Below are positions 7,186-17,085 of a stretch of DNA of 58,403 nt, in pieces; within the stretch, counting starts at the first letter, position 1, and each line of letters begins with the position of its first letter. Position numbers and translations under genes: made by a program. Where the stretch lies: the NCBI GenBank assembly GCA_964552195.1, contig CAZKFM010000016.1, forward strand, positions 1 to 58,403. Reading direction: 5' to 3'. Source of the DNA: CAZKAP01 sp964552195 (GTDB lineage: Bacteria; Bacteroidota; Bacteroidia; Flavobacteriales; Flavobacteriaceae). The notes under the pieces are model-generated. The model was not told the DNA's origin. It did no database searches and saw nothing but the letters and a program-made list of their open reading frames with translations.

Positions 7186-8487
7186 ATGGGAGCCATCGTA
7201 GCCATAGTAGGAAGGCCCAATGTGGGCAAATCCACCTTCTTCAACCGACTGATTCAGCGCCGGGAGGCCATCGTGGATGCGGTCAGTGGGGTCACTCGCG
7301 ACAGGCATTACGGTAAGGCCGACTGGAACGGCAAGGAATTCACCCTGATCGATACGGGCGGATATGTGCAGGGCAGCGATGATATCTTCGAGCAGGAGAT
7401 CGACCGACAGGTGGAACTGGCCATAGACGAAGCCGATGCCATCATCTTCCTGGTGGATGTGGAAGCCGGGGTTACCGGCATGGACGAGGATGTGGCCAAA
7501 TTATTGCGACGGGTGGACAAGCCCATATTCCTGGCGGTAAACAAGGTGGACAATCATCAGCGATCCGCCGATGCCGTGGAGTTCTACGCCCTGGGACTGG
7601 GGGAATATTACTGCATTTCCAGTGTGAACGGTAGTGGAACGGGAGACCTGCTCGATGCCGTGGTGGAAGTGCTTCCCGATGAGGTGGAACCCGAAGACGA
7701 CCTGCCCCGCTTCGCTGTGGTGGGTAGGCCCAATGCCGGGAAATCGTCCTTTATCAACGCCCTGATCGGGGAGGAACGCTACATCGTTACCGACATAGCC
7801 GGGACCACCCGGGACAGCATCGATACCAAATACAACCGCTTCGGATTCGAATTCAACCTGGTAGATACGGCCGGGATCCGAAGGAAGAAAAAGGTACGCG
7901 AAGACCTGGAATTTTATTCCGTGATGCGCTCGGTAAGGGCTATCGAGCACTGCGACGTCTGCATCCTGATCTTCGATGCCGGCCGTGGCTTCGACGGTCA
8001 GGTGGAAAATATCTTGTGGCTGGCCCATCGCAACAATAAGGGGGTGGTGATCCTGGCTAATAAGTGGGATCTGGTCGAGAAGTCTACCCACACGGTTCGG
8101 GACTACATCAAACAGATCCAGAAGGCCATTGAACCGTTTACCGACGTTCCCATCTTGTTCATTTCAGTTCTGGAGAAGCAACGCATTTACAAGGCCATAG
8201 AAACCGCCGTTCAAGTGTACAAGAACCGAAGCAAGCGCATTCCCACCTCACGCCTGAATGAGGTGCTCCTTCCCATCATCGAGAACCAGCCCCCTCCGGC
8301 CTATAAGGGCAAATACGTCAAGATCAAATTCATCACCCAGCTTCCCACGCCCTATCCGCAGTTTGCCTTCTTCTGCAACCTGCCCCAGTACGTGCGGGAT
8401 CCCTACAAGCGTTTTTTGGAGAATAAGCTGCGGGAGAATTTTGACTTCAACGGGGTGCCGGTGACGATTTTTATGAGGAAGAAGTGA
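7186..8487 (+). CDS. der: Ribosome biogenesis GTPase Der (EngA)
   Basis: Tandem-GTPase needed for 50S subunit assembly; 433 residues from ATG 7186. Two complete G domains are visible: GRPNVGKS (residues 8-15) with DTGG and NKVD, and GRPNAGKS with DTAG and NKWD, followed by the C-terminal KH-like domain ending NGVPVTIFMRKK. The start is set by MGAIVAIVGRPN, where the conserved protein begins; the frame is open a further 17 codons upstream without homology. hipBA is divergent upstream and an orphan ParD antitoxin lies 9 bases downstream on the opposite strand. Confidence 0.97.
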   Translation: MGAIVAIVGRPNVGKSTFFNRLIQRREAIVDAVSGVTRDRHYGKADWNGKEFTLIDTGGYVQGSDDIFEQEIDRQVELAIDEADAIIFLVDVEAGVTGMDEDVAKLLRRVDKPIFLAVNKVDNHQRSADAVEFYALGLGEYYCISSVNGSGTGDLLDAVVEVLPDEVEPEDDLPRFAVVGRPNAGKSSFINALIGEERYIVTDIAGTTRDSIDTKYNRFGFEFNLVDTAGIRRKKKVREDLEFYSVMRSVRAIEHCDVCILIFDAGRGFDGQVENILWLAHRNNKGVVILANKWDLVEKSTHTVRDYIKQIQKAIEPFTDVPILFISVLEKQRIYKAIETAVQVYKNRSKRIPTSRLNEVLLPIIENQPPPAYKGKYVKIKFITQLPTPYPQFAFFCNLPQYVRDPYKRFLENKLRENFDFNGVPVTIFMRKK

Positions 8488-8496
8488 TCATGTGAC

Positions 8497-8745
8497 CTAA
8501 TAAATCTGGTTTGAAAAATCCGTCTTCGACTCCTTCAGTATTTCTTCCATTGATTCACTTGTAAAGCCGCTCTTTTCAGCTCTTTCTAGTTTAGTCTTGA
8601 GCCAATCTATTTGGGCTTGTTGTTTTCTCGCTTGCCGGATAAGATCGTTTACAACTTCACTTTTACTTGAATACTCCTTGCTGTCCACCTGCAGTTTTAG
8701 CCATTCATCATTAGGCTCGGTCAGGGAAATGCTTTGTCGTGCCAC
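8497..8745 (-). CDS. ParD-like antitoxin, no toxin partner
   Basis: An 82-residue protein of the CopG/ParD ribbon-helix-helix type: RQSISLTEPNDEWLKLQVDS, then SSKSEVVNDLIRQARKQQ, followed by an acidic, probably disordered tail that in ParD family members wraps the ParE toxin. Translation starts with GTG. parE normally follows immediately, but only 9 bases separate this stop from the end of der, so the toxin is missing. A palindrome (8755-8778) directly upstream is a likely self-operator. It may be a relic, or an anti-addiction antitoxin against toxins from elsewhere. Confidence 0.8.
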   Translation of the reverse strand: MARQSISLTEPNDEWLKLQVDSKEYSSKSEVVNDLIRQARKQQAQIDWLKTKLERAEKSGFTSESMEEILKESKTDFSNQIY

Positions 8746-8754
8746 AACTTACTA

Positions 8755-8793
8755 TTTTGGTGCAAAATAGCACCAAAAACGAATCGCACCAAA
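8755..8793. promoter_or_regulatory. Probable ParD operator
   Basis: TTTTGGTGC (8755-8763) and GCACCAAAA (8770-8778) form a nine-base inverted repeat with a six-base spacer, ten bases before the GTG start. A third half site GCACCAAA lies at 8786-8793. Ribbon-helix-helix antitoxins usually bind such repeated half sites. Confidence 0.65.
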
Positions 8794-8898
8794 GATGATG
8801 TGTGAATCGCATATTACTCTTGTCGATAGTTTTTCGATTTGGTAGTTTAAAACAACCCGATTTGACTGCAATTCCAAAGCACGTGATAGGGTATGTTT

Positions 8899-11397
8899 CT
8901 ATTCCGAGGCCATCCGAAAACGCACCCGTCGCTGAATGCGATTGCCCTGGGCATCCACGACGGTGAGCACATATTCCCCGGGCTTGGGCGATAAGGCCCA
9001 TTCGTGGAAGGTCTCCGTAGTGCCCAGATAGGTCTCGTCCAGGTACCAATAGATCTGCGTATCCGGGTTTTGGTGGGCCAGGGAAAAGACCACGTCCCCA
9101 GGAGTACCGCCCAGATCAACAGGTATCAGGACATCCTCTCCTGCCGTAGGGAAAATAAAATCCATAACCGGTTGATTCATTCCTTCGCAACCTTCCTTCC
9201 AGGGAGGGATGCGCTGATAGTCGTTTCGGGTTCGGGCAAAGTAGTACGACTGGGTACTCGGCAGCTGAAAGTACACTAGGGATTGCATGTCTTCGGAGGG
9301 ATAGCAGTCGGCATTCACCCGCAGTCGGCCTGTCCGGTCCAGGAACACCTCCTCGTGAAGGCTGCAGGGCCTGGAGCGAAGTCCTTTTTTCGGAATACTC
9401 TGCATGAGGTAGTCGCTGCACAACGGCCCAGCCAGCCAGCCGCTTTGGGCACAGGTATTCGCCTGAACCCAATCGTCAGGAGCCTCGAACCATCCGCTCT
9501 GGGGCAGCTCCCCGAGGATGTCGAAGAATAGCGGGGCAGCGGCACGTATGCCGGTGAGACCTGCCCGACCTTCGCCATCGGCATTTCCCACCCATACTCC
9601 GATGGCGTAACGGGGAGTGACCCCAATGGCCCAGGCATCCTTGAATCCAAAGCTGGTTCCGGTTTTCCAGGCAATCGGCTGGGATTCCCGGAAGAATTCC
9701 CATTGCTGCTCGGCTCCGGGACGGTTCACGTTTCTCAGCGCCTCGAAGGTCAGGTAGAGGGGAGCGGCCTTCCACGGGCTGTTTTCGGGGTTTGGAAGTC
9801 TCCGAAGGCTGAGGTTGGAACCGCCAAGGAATACATTGGGCTCCCGGAAATCATCCGAACGGTAATCCCGTTGCTTCGTATAATGAACCAGCCGGTCTGC
9901 CAGGGCGGCATAGGTTCCGGTGAGTTCCCAGAGGGAGAGTTCGGCCCCACCGAGTATGTAGGCCAGACCGTAGTGTTCGGGTCCGTAAGCCGGTTGAAGA
10001 CCGATGCCGGAGAGGGAGCGATAGAATTTTTCCAGCCCGTATTCCCTGAGTGCCCTCACCGCCGGAACATTGAGCGAACTGGCCAGGGCTTCACTGGCCG
10101 GAACGGCTCCCCGGTAGGTGCGATCGAAGTTTTCGGGCCGGTAACCACTGAATGAGGTCGGAATGTCAGGTATTAGGCTCTCGGGCAGCAGTTGTCCGTT
10201 CTCCAGCGCGGCAGTAAACAGCAGGGGTTTGAGCACACTGCCCGTACTTCTCGGGCTTCGAATCATATCCACGTCAGGGCTGTGACGATCATCGGCCGGA
10301 CTGTTCCCGACATAGGCCAGCACTTCCCGGGATTGGACATCCATGACCAGGACGGCCATGTTGTGAATGCCGCGGGTCCTCAGGTCGCGATGTCGGCTCT
10401 CCACCCAGCGGTTCACCCGTCGCTGCAGGTCGGCATCCAGGGTAGTGATGCTTTGCTGATCCGCAGATATGGGGGTGCCCGTATCCCCGGATTTTGGTAC
10501 TTCGCGCCGCTGCGCCCGTACCCATTCCGTGAGGTGAGGGCTCAGGTCGGGCAGGGGGCGGGGTCGCTCCGGAACGGGCTCAGCCAGGGCCAGTTCCAAC
10601 CCCAGTGAATCCAGGTGCCCTTTTTGATGAAGGCGACGCAGCAGTCGATTGCGCTTTTTTTTGAGGGCGCCCGGGTTACGCCCCGGGAATATCAGTGAGG
10701 GCGCATTCGGGAGAACGGCCAGCGTGGCGGTCTGCGCCCAGCTCAGCCGGTTCGGGTCCACCCCGAAATACCTCCAGGAAGCCGTTTCCAGACCCACTAC
10801 ATTGCCTCCATAGGGAGTGTGTGCGGCATACATGGCTAGGATCTCATTCTTGCTGTACCGCCATTCGAGTCGGGTGGACCAAAGCAGTTCAATCAGCTTT
10901 TCCCCATAGGTTCGCGAGCGGTTCTTTCGGCTTAAACGTATAAGCTGCTGGCTGATCGTACTCCCGCCACGTCGGGACGGACGGGTGAGATTGTGCCAGA
11001 CCGCTTTGACAATCGAGACCGGGTTGAAGCCCGGATGATAGTAGAAGTATTCGTCTTCGAATAGCAAAACTGAGGTCCGGTAGCGATCGGGCAGTTCGTT
11101 TACTTCTGGAAACCTCCACTGTCCGTCATCGGCGATCCGGGCACCCATTAACTCCCCGTCACGACTCTTTACTACCGTACAATAGGAATCCGTGAACAGG
11201 GGATCGGGCAGACAGTTCCACCACAGCAGCATGGAAATCAGGAGAAGCAACAGCCCCCAGGTGGAGGCCCTGCTGATTCGCTGTTCCATCAAAAACCCAA
11301 AGTCAGCCCATATCCCACGTACACCCCAGAGGCGCATACCGATACGTCCCGGGTTGCTTTCGGTTCCCGACAGGGATGTTCGCTCCTTCTTAATCAT
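8899..11397 (-). CDS. pbpC: Penicillin-binding protein 1C
   Basis: Bifunctional peptidoglycan synthase, 832 residues. A membrane anchor lies at about residues 45-62. The GT51 transglycosylase domain shows EDEYFYYHPGFN and RRGGSTISQQLIRLSR. The transpeptidase domain shows SVLK with active Ser about 387, SSLN, and KTGTSFG with Lys about 578. The C-terminal region (about 745-832) matches the BiPBP_C domain found only in PBP1C. It follows the alpha-2-macroglobulin gene by 31 bases on the same strand, the conserved pairing seen as yfhM-pbpC in E. coli, where the pair is thought to act in envelope defence and repair. Confidence 0.95.
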   Translation of the reverse strand: MIKKERTSLSGTESNPGRIGMRLWGVRGIWADFGFLMEQRISRASTWGLLLLLISMLLWWNCLPDPLFTDSYCTVVKSRDGELMGARIADDGQWRFPEVNELPDRYRTSVLLFEDEYFYYHPGFNPVSIVKAVWHNLTRPSRRGGSTISQQLIRLSRKNRSRTYGEKLIELLWSTRLEWRYSKNEILAMYAAHTPYGGNVVGLETASWRYFGVDPNRLSWAQTATLAVLPNAPSLIFPGRNPGALKKKRNRLLRRLHQKGHLDSLGLELALAEPVPERPRPLPDLSPHLTEWVRAQRREVPKSGDTGTPISADQQSITTLDADLQRRVNRWVESRHRDLRTRGIHNMAVLVMDVQSREVLAYVGNSPADDRHSPDVDMIRSPRSTGSVLKPLLFTAALENGQLLPESLIPDIPTSFSGYRPENFDRTYRGAVPASEALASSLNVPAVRALREYGLEKFYRSLSGIGLQPAYGPEHYGLAYILGGAELSLWELTGTYAALADRLVHYTKQRDYRSDDFREPNVFLGGSNLSLRRLPNPENSPWKAAPLYLTFEALRNVNRPGAEQQWEFFRESQPIAWKTGTSFGFKDAWAIGVTPRYAIGVWVGNADGEGRAGLTGIRAAAPLFFDILGELPQSGWFEAPDDWVQANTCAQSGWLAGPLCSDYLMQSIPKKGLRSRPCSLHEEVFLDRTGRLRVNADCYPSEDMQSLVYFQLPSTQSYYFARTRNDYQRIPPWKEGCEGMNQPVMDFIFPTAGEDVLIPVDLGGTPGDVVFSLAHQNPDTQIYWYLDETYLGTTETFHEWALSPKPGEYVLTVVDAQGNRIQRRVRFRMASE

Positions 11398-11428
11398 AGC
11401 CCATCCGGAGCAGTCCGGGATCGATTTA

Positions 11429-14400
11429 TTATTGGACTACTTCGACATATCGGCCTTCGGTTCGTGCGAAGAACCGGTTATCGTACATGCCCTCCACCTG
11501 TACACCCGGCAGGTAGTAACGGCCCAGATAGGAGGCATTGATCCGCAGGGTAAAGGTCCTGGAGGCACCTGGTGCCAGGTCAAAATAGTACAGCGCCCTG
11601 TCGTCGCGAATATCCGTGTAGTCGGCAGAATTCCCCGATACAGACCCATTGGCGAACCGGGTATTGACAATTTCCCATCCACTGGGAACGATCTGGCTAA
11701 GGGCCACATTCCAGGCCTTGTTCCTGCTCCTGTTGGTCACGACCACCCGGGCCGTCAATTCCGATCCTTGTCGCAAGGACGTAGGCTGAATACGAGCTCC
11801 GCTTCCATCCAGGAAGGTGACCTCCGCGCTGAGGTTTCGCTGTTCTGACTGTTCCTGTCCCATTTTGGGTCGCCCTCCCTGGGTCACGGTAACATACACT
11901 CTGTTCTTACCTGTATTGTCCAGGATTAGTTCCTGGGTTTCCTGCGAAGCTTCCAGCGAACGGCTGGCCAGTGGCTTGTCCGTGCTCACTTCTACCCGGT
12001 TACCCCGGTATACCAGTGATGTCTGCAGGGCCCGGCCGCCGTTTTTGATCACCATTTTAGATAGTGACATCAGGGCATAGGCCGTTTCCTGGGTACTCAG
12101 CCAGCGGTCCGATGCCAGTGTGCGCGCCAGCTCCTCGGCCGTAATACGCACCTTGGAGTCGTCCAGCAGGGTGTAGGTCTCCAGGGCCATGGCCTGGTTT
12201 CGGAAAGCCGAACCGTAAGAATAGCGATTGTAGGAGCGTTCGGTGAAGGTAGCACTAGCGCCTTCCAGCAGAGAAAGGGCGGCGCCTTTCTTTCCGATGA
12301 GGGCATAGGCGGCTGCGAGACGAACTGCCGCAGCATCGGTCAATTCCCGGGTTTCCCTAAGACGGTTCATGGCCGCAAAATCGGCCTGACCAGCCAGGGC
12401 AAGGGTATACAATCGGTAAGCCTGCGCCAGCATGCCCCAACCGGAGTTTGCCCGCGGATTCCATTCCCGGCTGGCTTTCTTCTGATAGCTCAACCAGTTG
12501 TTCAGGAAGGTGAGCGGCAGCCGATATCCCTTGGATTTGGCTTCCAGCATAAAGTGACCGGCATAGGATGTGCCCCAATCATTGGCAATCGATCCTCCGG
12601 GCCAGTAGGAAAGACCTCCGTCCGGCGCCTGATAACTGCCCAGTCTGCGGATGGTTTCCTGTATGTTCTCTTCGATTTGCTTCTTGCGGTCGTAGGTCAC
12701 ATCCATCAGATCGTTCAGATAAAGCTGGGGGAAAGCGGCGGAAGTGACCTGTTCCACACAGCCGTGCGGATAGGTGACCAGTTCGTTCAGCCGGCGTTCC
12801 AGATTCATCGGAGGCAGGGTGGAAAATTCAACATCCAGGTTTTGGGTACCCGCCTCTCCAAAGGATTCCAGGTTGAGTATCTGGCGACCTTCGGGTTCCA
12901 GTTCCACCGTAGTTTGCCGGTGCGACATGGGGTTGGGGTTGTAAATGGCGACTTCGGTTTCGTCTGAAGCATTCTGATCGCCTCCACGAGCCTCCACCCG
13001 TATTTGGGTGCGGTCATAACCGGGCAGAACCTCGAAGGTAAAGGGAACGATCTGCTCACCCATTTCGCTGAACGCAATGGTCTTCTCGTTGCCATCCAGG
13101 GCACGGAGTCCGGAATCGGATTCCACCCGAACCCGGACATTCCTGATGGAGGGATCCATTGCGAATAAGGTAACCGGCAGGGTCAGGGTCTCACCGGGGG
13201 AAAGTTTTCGGGGAACCGAAGTGAGCACCATGAGCGGCTTGCGGACCGGAGTAGTCTTATCCGTACTCCCATAGGCACTGGCCGAATTGGCGGCGATCAA
13301 CATGGTCCGGACCGAACCGATGTAATTGGGCATTTCGATCTCATGACTGGCCTTCTGCCCTTTGCGCAGTTCGAATGGCCCCAGGAAGCGCACCATGGGC
13401 TTGAACCGCTGTGCTTTCTGGTTTTTGGGCGTTTCGGCTCCGTCACCACCCCCGATCGCATATATATTTCCGGCACTGATCGAATAGGCGCCCATAACGA
13501 GGTCGTAGATATCGAAGGTCTTTACACCCAGCGCACTCCGGCTGTAGAAGGCCGAGTGTATATCGGGTGTGGCGAATCGCGTCAGGTCGAGCAGTCCTTC
13601 GTCTATGACGGCCAGGGTGTAGGTCATGGCTTCCTTGTTCTGCTCGGATACGCGTACGGTGAATTTCTCTTCGGGGGTGAGTTCATCCGGCATTTCCAGT
13701 ACCGGTTTGAGCACGGTCTTTGGATTGTCTACAAGGACAGGAACCACGCCATACAGCCTCATGGGCCGGTCGTTTTCCCGGGTGCTGTGGGGTTGCAGTA
13801 GCGAAATGTTCACATACACGTCGGGTGCCATCTCAGGAGTAGTGGGTATGCGTACCTCGGTCTGTCCCTCCTGGGTAGTGATCCACTGTTGTGAGAGTAC
13901 CTCCGTACCGTTTTCCACACTCACCAGGGCATACCCCTTAGTGGCCGAGGGGAAGCGTATTTCGATGTCCTCCCCCAGGGTATAGCGTTCCTTGTCGGGT
14001 GAAAACACCAGCATCTGAGTGCTTCCTGATTCACCGTCGTCCGGACTACGCCACCAATTCTTGTAAAAATAGGTGGTTCGGCCCGTAGTGTGACCCGATT
14101 GCCGGTCCCTTACCCTGACCAGATAGCGGCCGCCATCCTTATCGGGGATCTGCAGATCAAACTTCGCCTTACCATCTGTACCGGTACGTAGTTTGATGTT
14201 CTTGTAGGGTTTGTGGTAGGTTGCGTCCTCGTAGCGGGAAAGATTATCCCTTCCCCGGTTCCACCACCACCTCCAGGCAATCTGAAACACTTCGACTTCC
14301 AGGTCCCTTCCGGAAACGGGTGTGCCCTGATCATCCAGACTGACGGCCTCGAAGGTGTGGGATTCGTCGGTGTAGAACGAGCCGTATTCCTTGGGCTCGG

Positions 14401-16978
14401 GAGATTTCAGGCCCACGAAGTAATCGTAGGGGGCCAGATCCTGGGTCTGTACGTCCTGCGAAAAGTCACCGCCCCCTTCTTTGACCAGGGTAGTCAGGGT
14501 CATGCGCAGCATTCCGGGAGCTTTAGCCACTTCAGGGATTTTTTTCACAATCCGGTCGCGTCCCTGACCGTCGAGTTTCCCGCTGGCAAAGGACTCCTTG
14601 TAGCTGTAGAAGGAGCGGACGGGATCGGTAAAGGTATACTTAGGATAATCCGGAAATGGTCGGGCCAATAGGCTGTATTCGGCTGAAATGGTATAGTCCA
14701 GATTTCGCGCAGGGGCACCGTGCAACCAAAGGGCCTCGATATCTGCATTCGCCGAGGCTCCCGCCCTAACGTACTTCCGATCGAAATCGAGTTTTATTTT
14801 GAGTCGGTTGGGTTTGACCGTAGCCACCTTAAGGCTTTTGCCGAACTCGGCCCCACCAACCTTGATCCGGGCATACCAGTTGCCCGTAACTGCGGTTTCC
14901 TCAGTGGGAATAGGGAAGTAGTAGAGGGGTTTTCTGGGTACAGCCGTGTATTTGGGGTCGAGCTGTACCGGCCGGTCCTTTAGGACGGTCCGTTGCACCA
15001 ATCGTCCCCGGGCGTCCGTTACCTCCAGTGCTACCGGATGGTTCGCCGGAAGGGCGTTGGCCGCATCGTCCAGTGCAAACGTCAGATGAATCGTTTCTCC
15101 CGGCCGGTGTACGCCCCTTTCGGTATAGAGGAAGCCTTTAAGGCCTTTGTTCAATTGAGTGCCCTCCACATCGAAGTTACTGGTGGATAGCGCGTTTCCA
15201 TCTTTGAGAGCGGCATAGGCGAAGTGCTGATTCTTTCGGGCCACGGCGAAGGCTACGGCTCCTTCCGCATCGTAGGAGGCGAATCCCTGTCGGTCGGTTC
15301 GGACCGTTCCCAGAAGCTGTTGCTGGAAGTTGTACAGTTCGATGTCAACGCCCTGTTCCGGAGCCGCGGATATCAAGTTGGAGGTAGCGAAGTGGTAGGA
15401 CCGGTTGCTCCCCTTCTTGACGATCAGACCCAGGTCGCTTCCGAGGACCGTTGCCGTGGCCTCCCGATCCTGGTTGTAGTAAGCCCGGTGACAGGGGTTG
15501 TCGCGCTCCCTCCAATTGTAATAATTGTCGCGCCATTCCCAGCGCTCATCGTCCCAGTACTCCTGTTCCCGTTCCTCCTCGGCCTGTCGTGCCAGATAGG
15601 CCTCTTCCACGTCCATTTCCTCCAGGGGCTCATCGCAGCGATAGGAGGTATGCTCCCGCTCGAAGCGGAATTCAATGCGGTACAGCGAGCCCGGACGCGT
15701 TTTAATGAACTCGGAGAGATCGAGGGCATTTGCCATCCACTGATCCGGCCTGATGGCATCCTTCTCCTCCAGGTTCAGCTTTTTATAGGCCACCCGGCGA
15801 CCAACCCGCTTCAGGTAGGAGGGGTAGGGATTGCCGAGTTGATTCTCCTGCAGATATTGCAGCATGTTGTCCTCGAAAATCTCAATAACCCGAACCTCGA
15901 TTTCTTTCAGGTTTACGGTTTCGAAGAACACAGGTGTGCGATCGGCACCGGGAAGGATAACCCCTTTGGAAATGAGTCGTACGGCGGGTTTAGTCTGGGT
16001 AAAGGCCAGAATTTCCCGAAAATCCTGCTTTAGACGATTTCCGTAGGCGCTCTTGACCGCCTTCATCACCTGAACCTTTACATTTCCCTTGGTGTTCTCG
16101 GGGTAAATCCGTAGGATGTTTCCATCTATTTCGGTGCGCAGGTCGGACTGGTTTCCCACCCTGACCAGACCATTGAGATTCTGATTGGGCGAAATGGGTT
16201 CGGAAAAGACGATCTTCAGTATGGCGACGCTACCGTTGTCGATATAGGCATCGAGTACGGTAAAAAGGTTCTTGGCCGGGATGTCGATTACATCGCTCCC
16301 CCGGGTCTCGGCACCCACCGGCGAGCCATCCCACTTCAGGGTTAACTGACTGTTCGAATCGGCCCGCCCGATTCCGGTTATGGTAAAGGTGTAGTAACTC
16401 GCATCCGTATCCAGGTTGTCCCACTGCACCTGCGGATCTTCTCCGGGCTGACTGATCTTCAACAACTCGCTGACCTTTTCCGCCGGTATGAGATCAGAGG
16501 CTTCCAGCCGGCCGGTCATGGTGAACTGTTCCTTGTTCTCGGAGGTGAGGGGGTCCAGTTCGATTTTAAAATCAGGTTCCGGGGTGCGGAAGGAAAACCG
16601 GTAGGTGCTGAATTCTTTTTCTACATCGGGCAGCAACTTGTTGAGCTTAAGGCTCACGTGATATTCGGTATTCGGCGCGAGATGCTCCCCGGGTTCAAAT
16701 ATCAGAATTCGGCTGTTTTCTACCCTCAATACACCGGAGACAGAGGGCCTGATGTTGTAAAACCGGGAGTCGATCTCCTGCCCGGGCTCGGCGTCCTGCA
16801 GGTCCCTGGCCAAACCGATCTCGATGGGAGCCGCAATACTCAGGTAGCCTTGCGGGTGATAGTTGACGTAATCCCGGAATTCGTACAGGTCGTCGGAGCC
16901 CGCCTCTACGGTTTTCTTACAGGAATTCAAAGAAAGTAACAGGACGGCTGTCAGGGCGAGACAGAAGAATTTTCTCAT
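11429..16978 (-). CDS. yfhM: Bacterial alpha-2-macroglobulin lipoprotein
   Basis: A giant 1849-residue lipoprotein (lipobox Cys20 in LSLNSC) of the MG2/A2M family. These trap proteases in the periplasm: a protease cuts the bait region, the thioester is exposed and covalently captures it. Seen here are an N-terminal MG/Ig-like array, an MG2-type segment about residue 600 (YTERGVHRPGETIHL), an A2M segment, and the intact thioester motif CVEQ at about 1407-1410 in YPHGCVEQ. The TED alpha-helical domain and a C-terminal receptor-binding-like domain follow. An acidic/Arg/Tyr-rich insert near residue 460-500 is unusual. It is transcribed together with pbpC. Confidence 0.93.
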   Translation of the reverse strand: MRKFFCLALTAVLLLSLNSCKKTVEAGSDDLYEFRDYVNYHPQGYLSIAAPIEIGLARDLQDAEPGQEIDSRFYNIRPSVSGVLRVENSRILIFEPGEHLAPNTEYHVSLKLNKLLPDVEKEFSTYRFSFRTPEPDFKIELDPLTSENKEQFTMTGRLEASDLIPAEKVSELLKISQPGEDPQVQWDNLDTDASYYTFTITGIGRADSNSQLTLKWDGSPVGAETRGSDVIDIPAKNLFTVLDAYIDNGSVAILKIVFSEPISPNQNLNGLVRVGNQSDLRTEIDGNILRIYPENTKGNVKVQVMKAVKSAYGNRLKQDFREILAFTQTKPAVRLISKGVILPGADRTPVFFETVNLKEIEVRVIEIFEDNMLQYLQENQLGNPYPSYLKRVGRRVAYKKLNLEEKDAIRPDQWMANALDLSEFIKTRPGSLYRIEFRFEREHTSYRCDEPLEEMDVEEAYLARQAEEEREQEYWDDERWEWRDNYYNWRERDNPCHRAYYNQDREATATVLGSDLGLIVKKGSNRSYHFATSNLISAAPEQGVDIELYNFQQQLLGTVRTDRQGFASYDAEGAVAFAVARKNQHFAYAALKDGNALSTSNFDVEGTQLNKGLKGFLYTERGVHRPGETIHLTFALDDAANALPANHPVALEVTDARGRLVQRTVLKDRPVQLDPKYTAVPRKPLYYFPIPTEETAVTGNWYARIKVGGAEFGKSLKVATVKPNRLKIKLDFDRKYVRAGASANADIEALWLHGAPARNLDYTISAEYSLLARPFPDYPKYTFTDPVRSFYSYKESFASGKLDGQGRDRIVKKIPEVAKAPGMLRMTLTTLVKEGGGDFSQDVQTQDLAPYDYFVGLKSPEPKEYGSFYTDESHTFEAVSLDDQGTPVSGRDLEVEVFQIAWRWWWNRGRDNLSRYEDATYHKPYKNIKLRTGTDGKAKFDLQIPDKDGGRYLVRVRDRQSGHTTGRTTYFYKNWWRSPDDGESGSTQMLVFSPDKERYTLGEDIEIRFPSATKGYALVSVENGTEVLSQQWITTQEGQTEVRIPTTPEMAPDVYVNISLLQPHSTRENDRPMRLYGVVPVLVDNPKTVLKPVLEMPDELTPEEKFTVRVSEQNKEAMTYTLAVIDEGLLDLTRFATPDIHSAFYSRSALGVKTFDIYDLVMGAYSISAGNIYAIGGGDGAETPKNQKAQRFKPMVRFLGPFELRKGQKASHEIEMPNYIGSVRTMLIAANSASAYGSTDKTTPVRKPLMVLTSVPRKLSPGETLTLPVTLFAMDPSIRNVRVRVESDSGLRALDGNEKTIAFSEMGEQIVPFTFEVLPGYDRTQIRVEARGGDQNASDETEVAIYNPNPMSHRQTTVELEPEGRQILNLESFGEAGTQNLDVEFSTLPPMNLERRLNELVTYPHGCVEQVTSAAFPQLYLNDLMDVTYDRKKQIEENIQETIRRLGSYQAPDGGLSYWPGGSIANDWGTSYAGHFMLEAKSKGYRLPLTFLNNWLSYQKKASREWNPRANSGWGMLAQAYRLYTLALAGQADFAAMNRLRETRELTDAAAVRLAAAYALIGKKGAALSLLEGASATFTERSYNRYSYGSAFRNQAMALETYTLLDDSKVRITAEELARTLASDRWLSTQETAYALMSLSKMVIKNGGRALQTSLVYRGNRVEVSTDKPLASRSLEASQETQELILDNTGKNRVYVTVTQGGRPKMGQEQSEQRNLSAEVTFLDGSGARIQPTSLRQGSELTARVVVTNRSRNKAWNVALSQIVPSGWEIVNTRFANGSVSGNSADYTDIRDDRALYYFDLAPGASRTFTLRINASYLGRYYLPGVQVEGMYDNRFFARTEGRYVEVVQ

Positions 16979-17085
16979 GGTCAGGTTTTGAATTACCCCT
17001 GAAGTTACGCAACTGCCAGGTTTGGGGCAATTTTAATGTGCGGGTCCCGTATTTTGGCTATCAGGCGGATGTCGGTAGTCAGGAC

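Noticed and set aside
7501..8091. Minus-strand frame within der
   Set aside because: Antisense shadow of a GC-rich conserved gene; no start signal or domain.
14213..14671. Plus-strand frames within the alpha-2-macroglobulin gene
   Set aside because: The minus-strand protein is continuous for 1849 codons with intact motifs; the plus frames are shadows.
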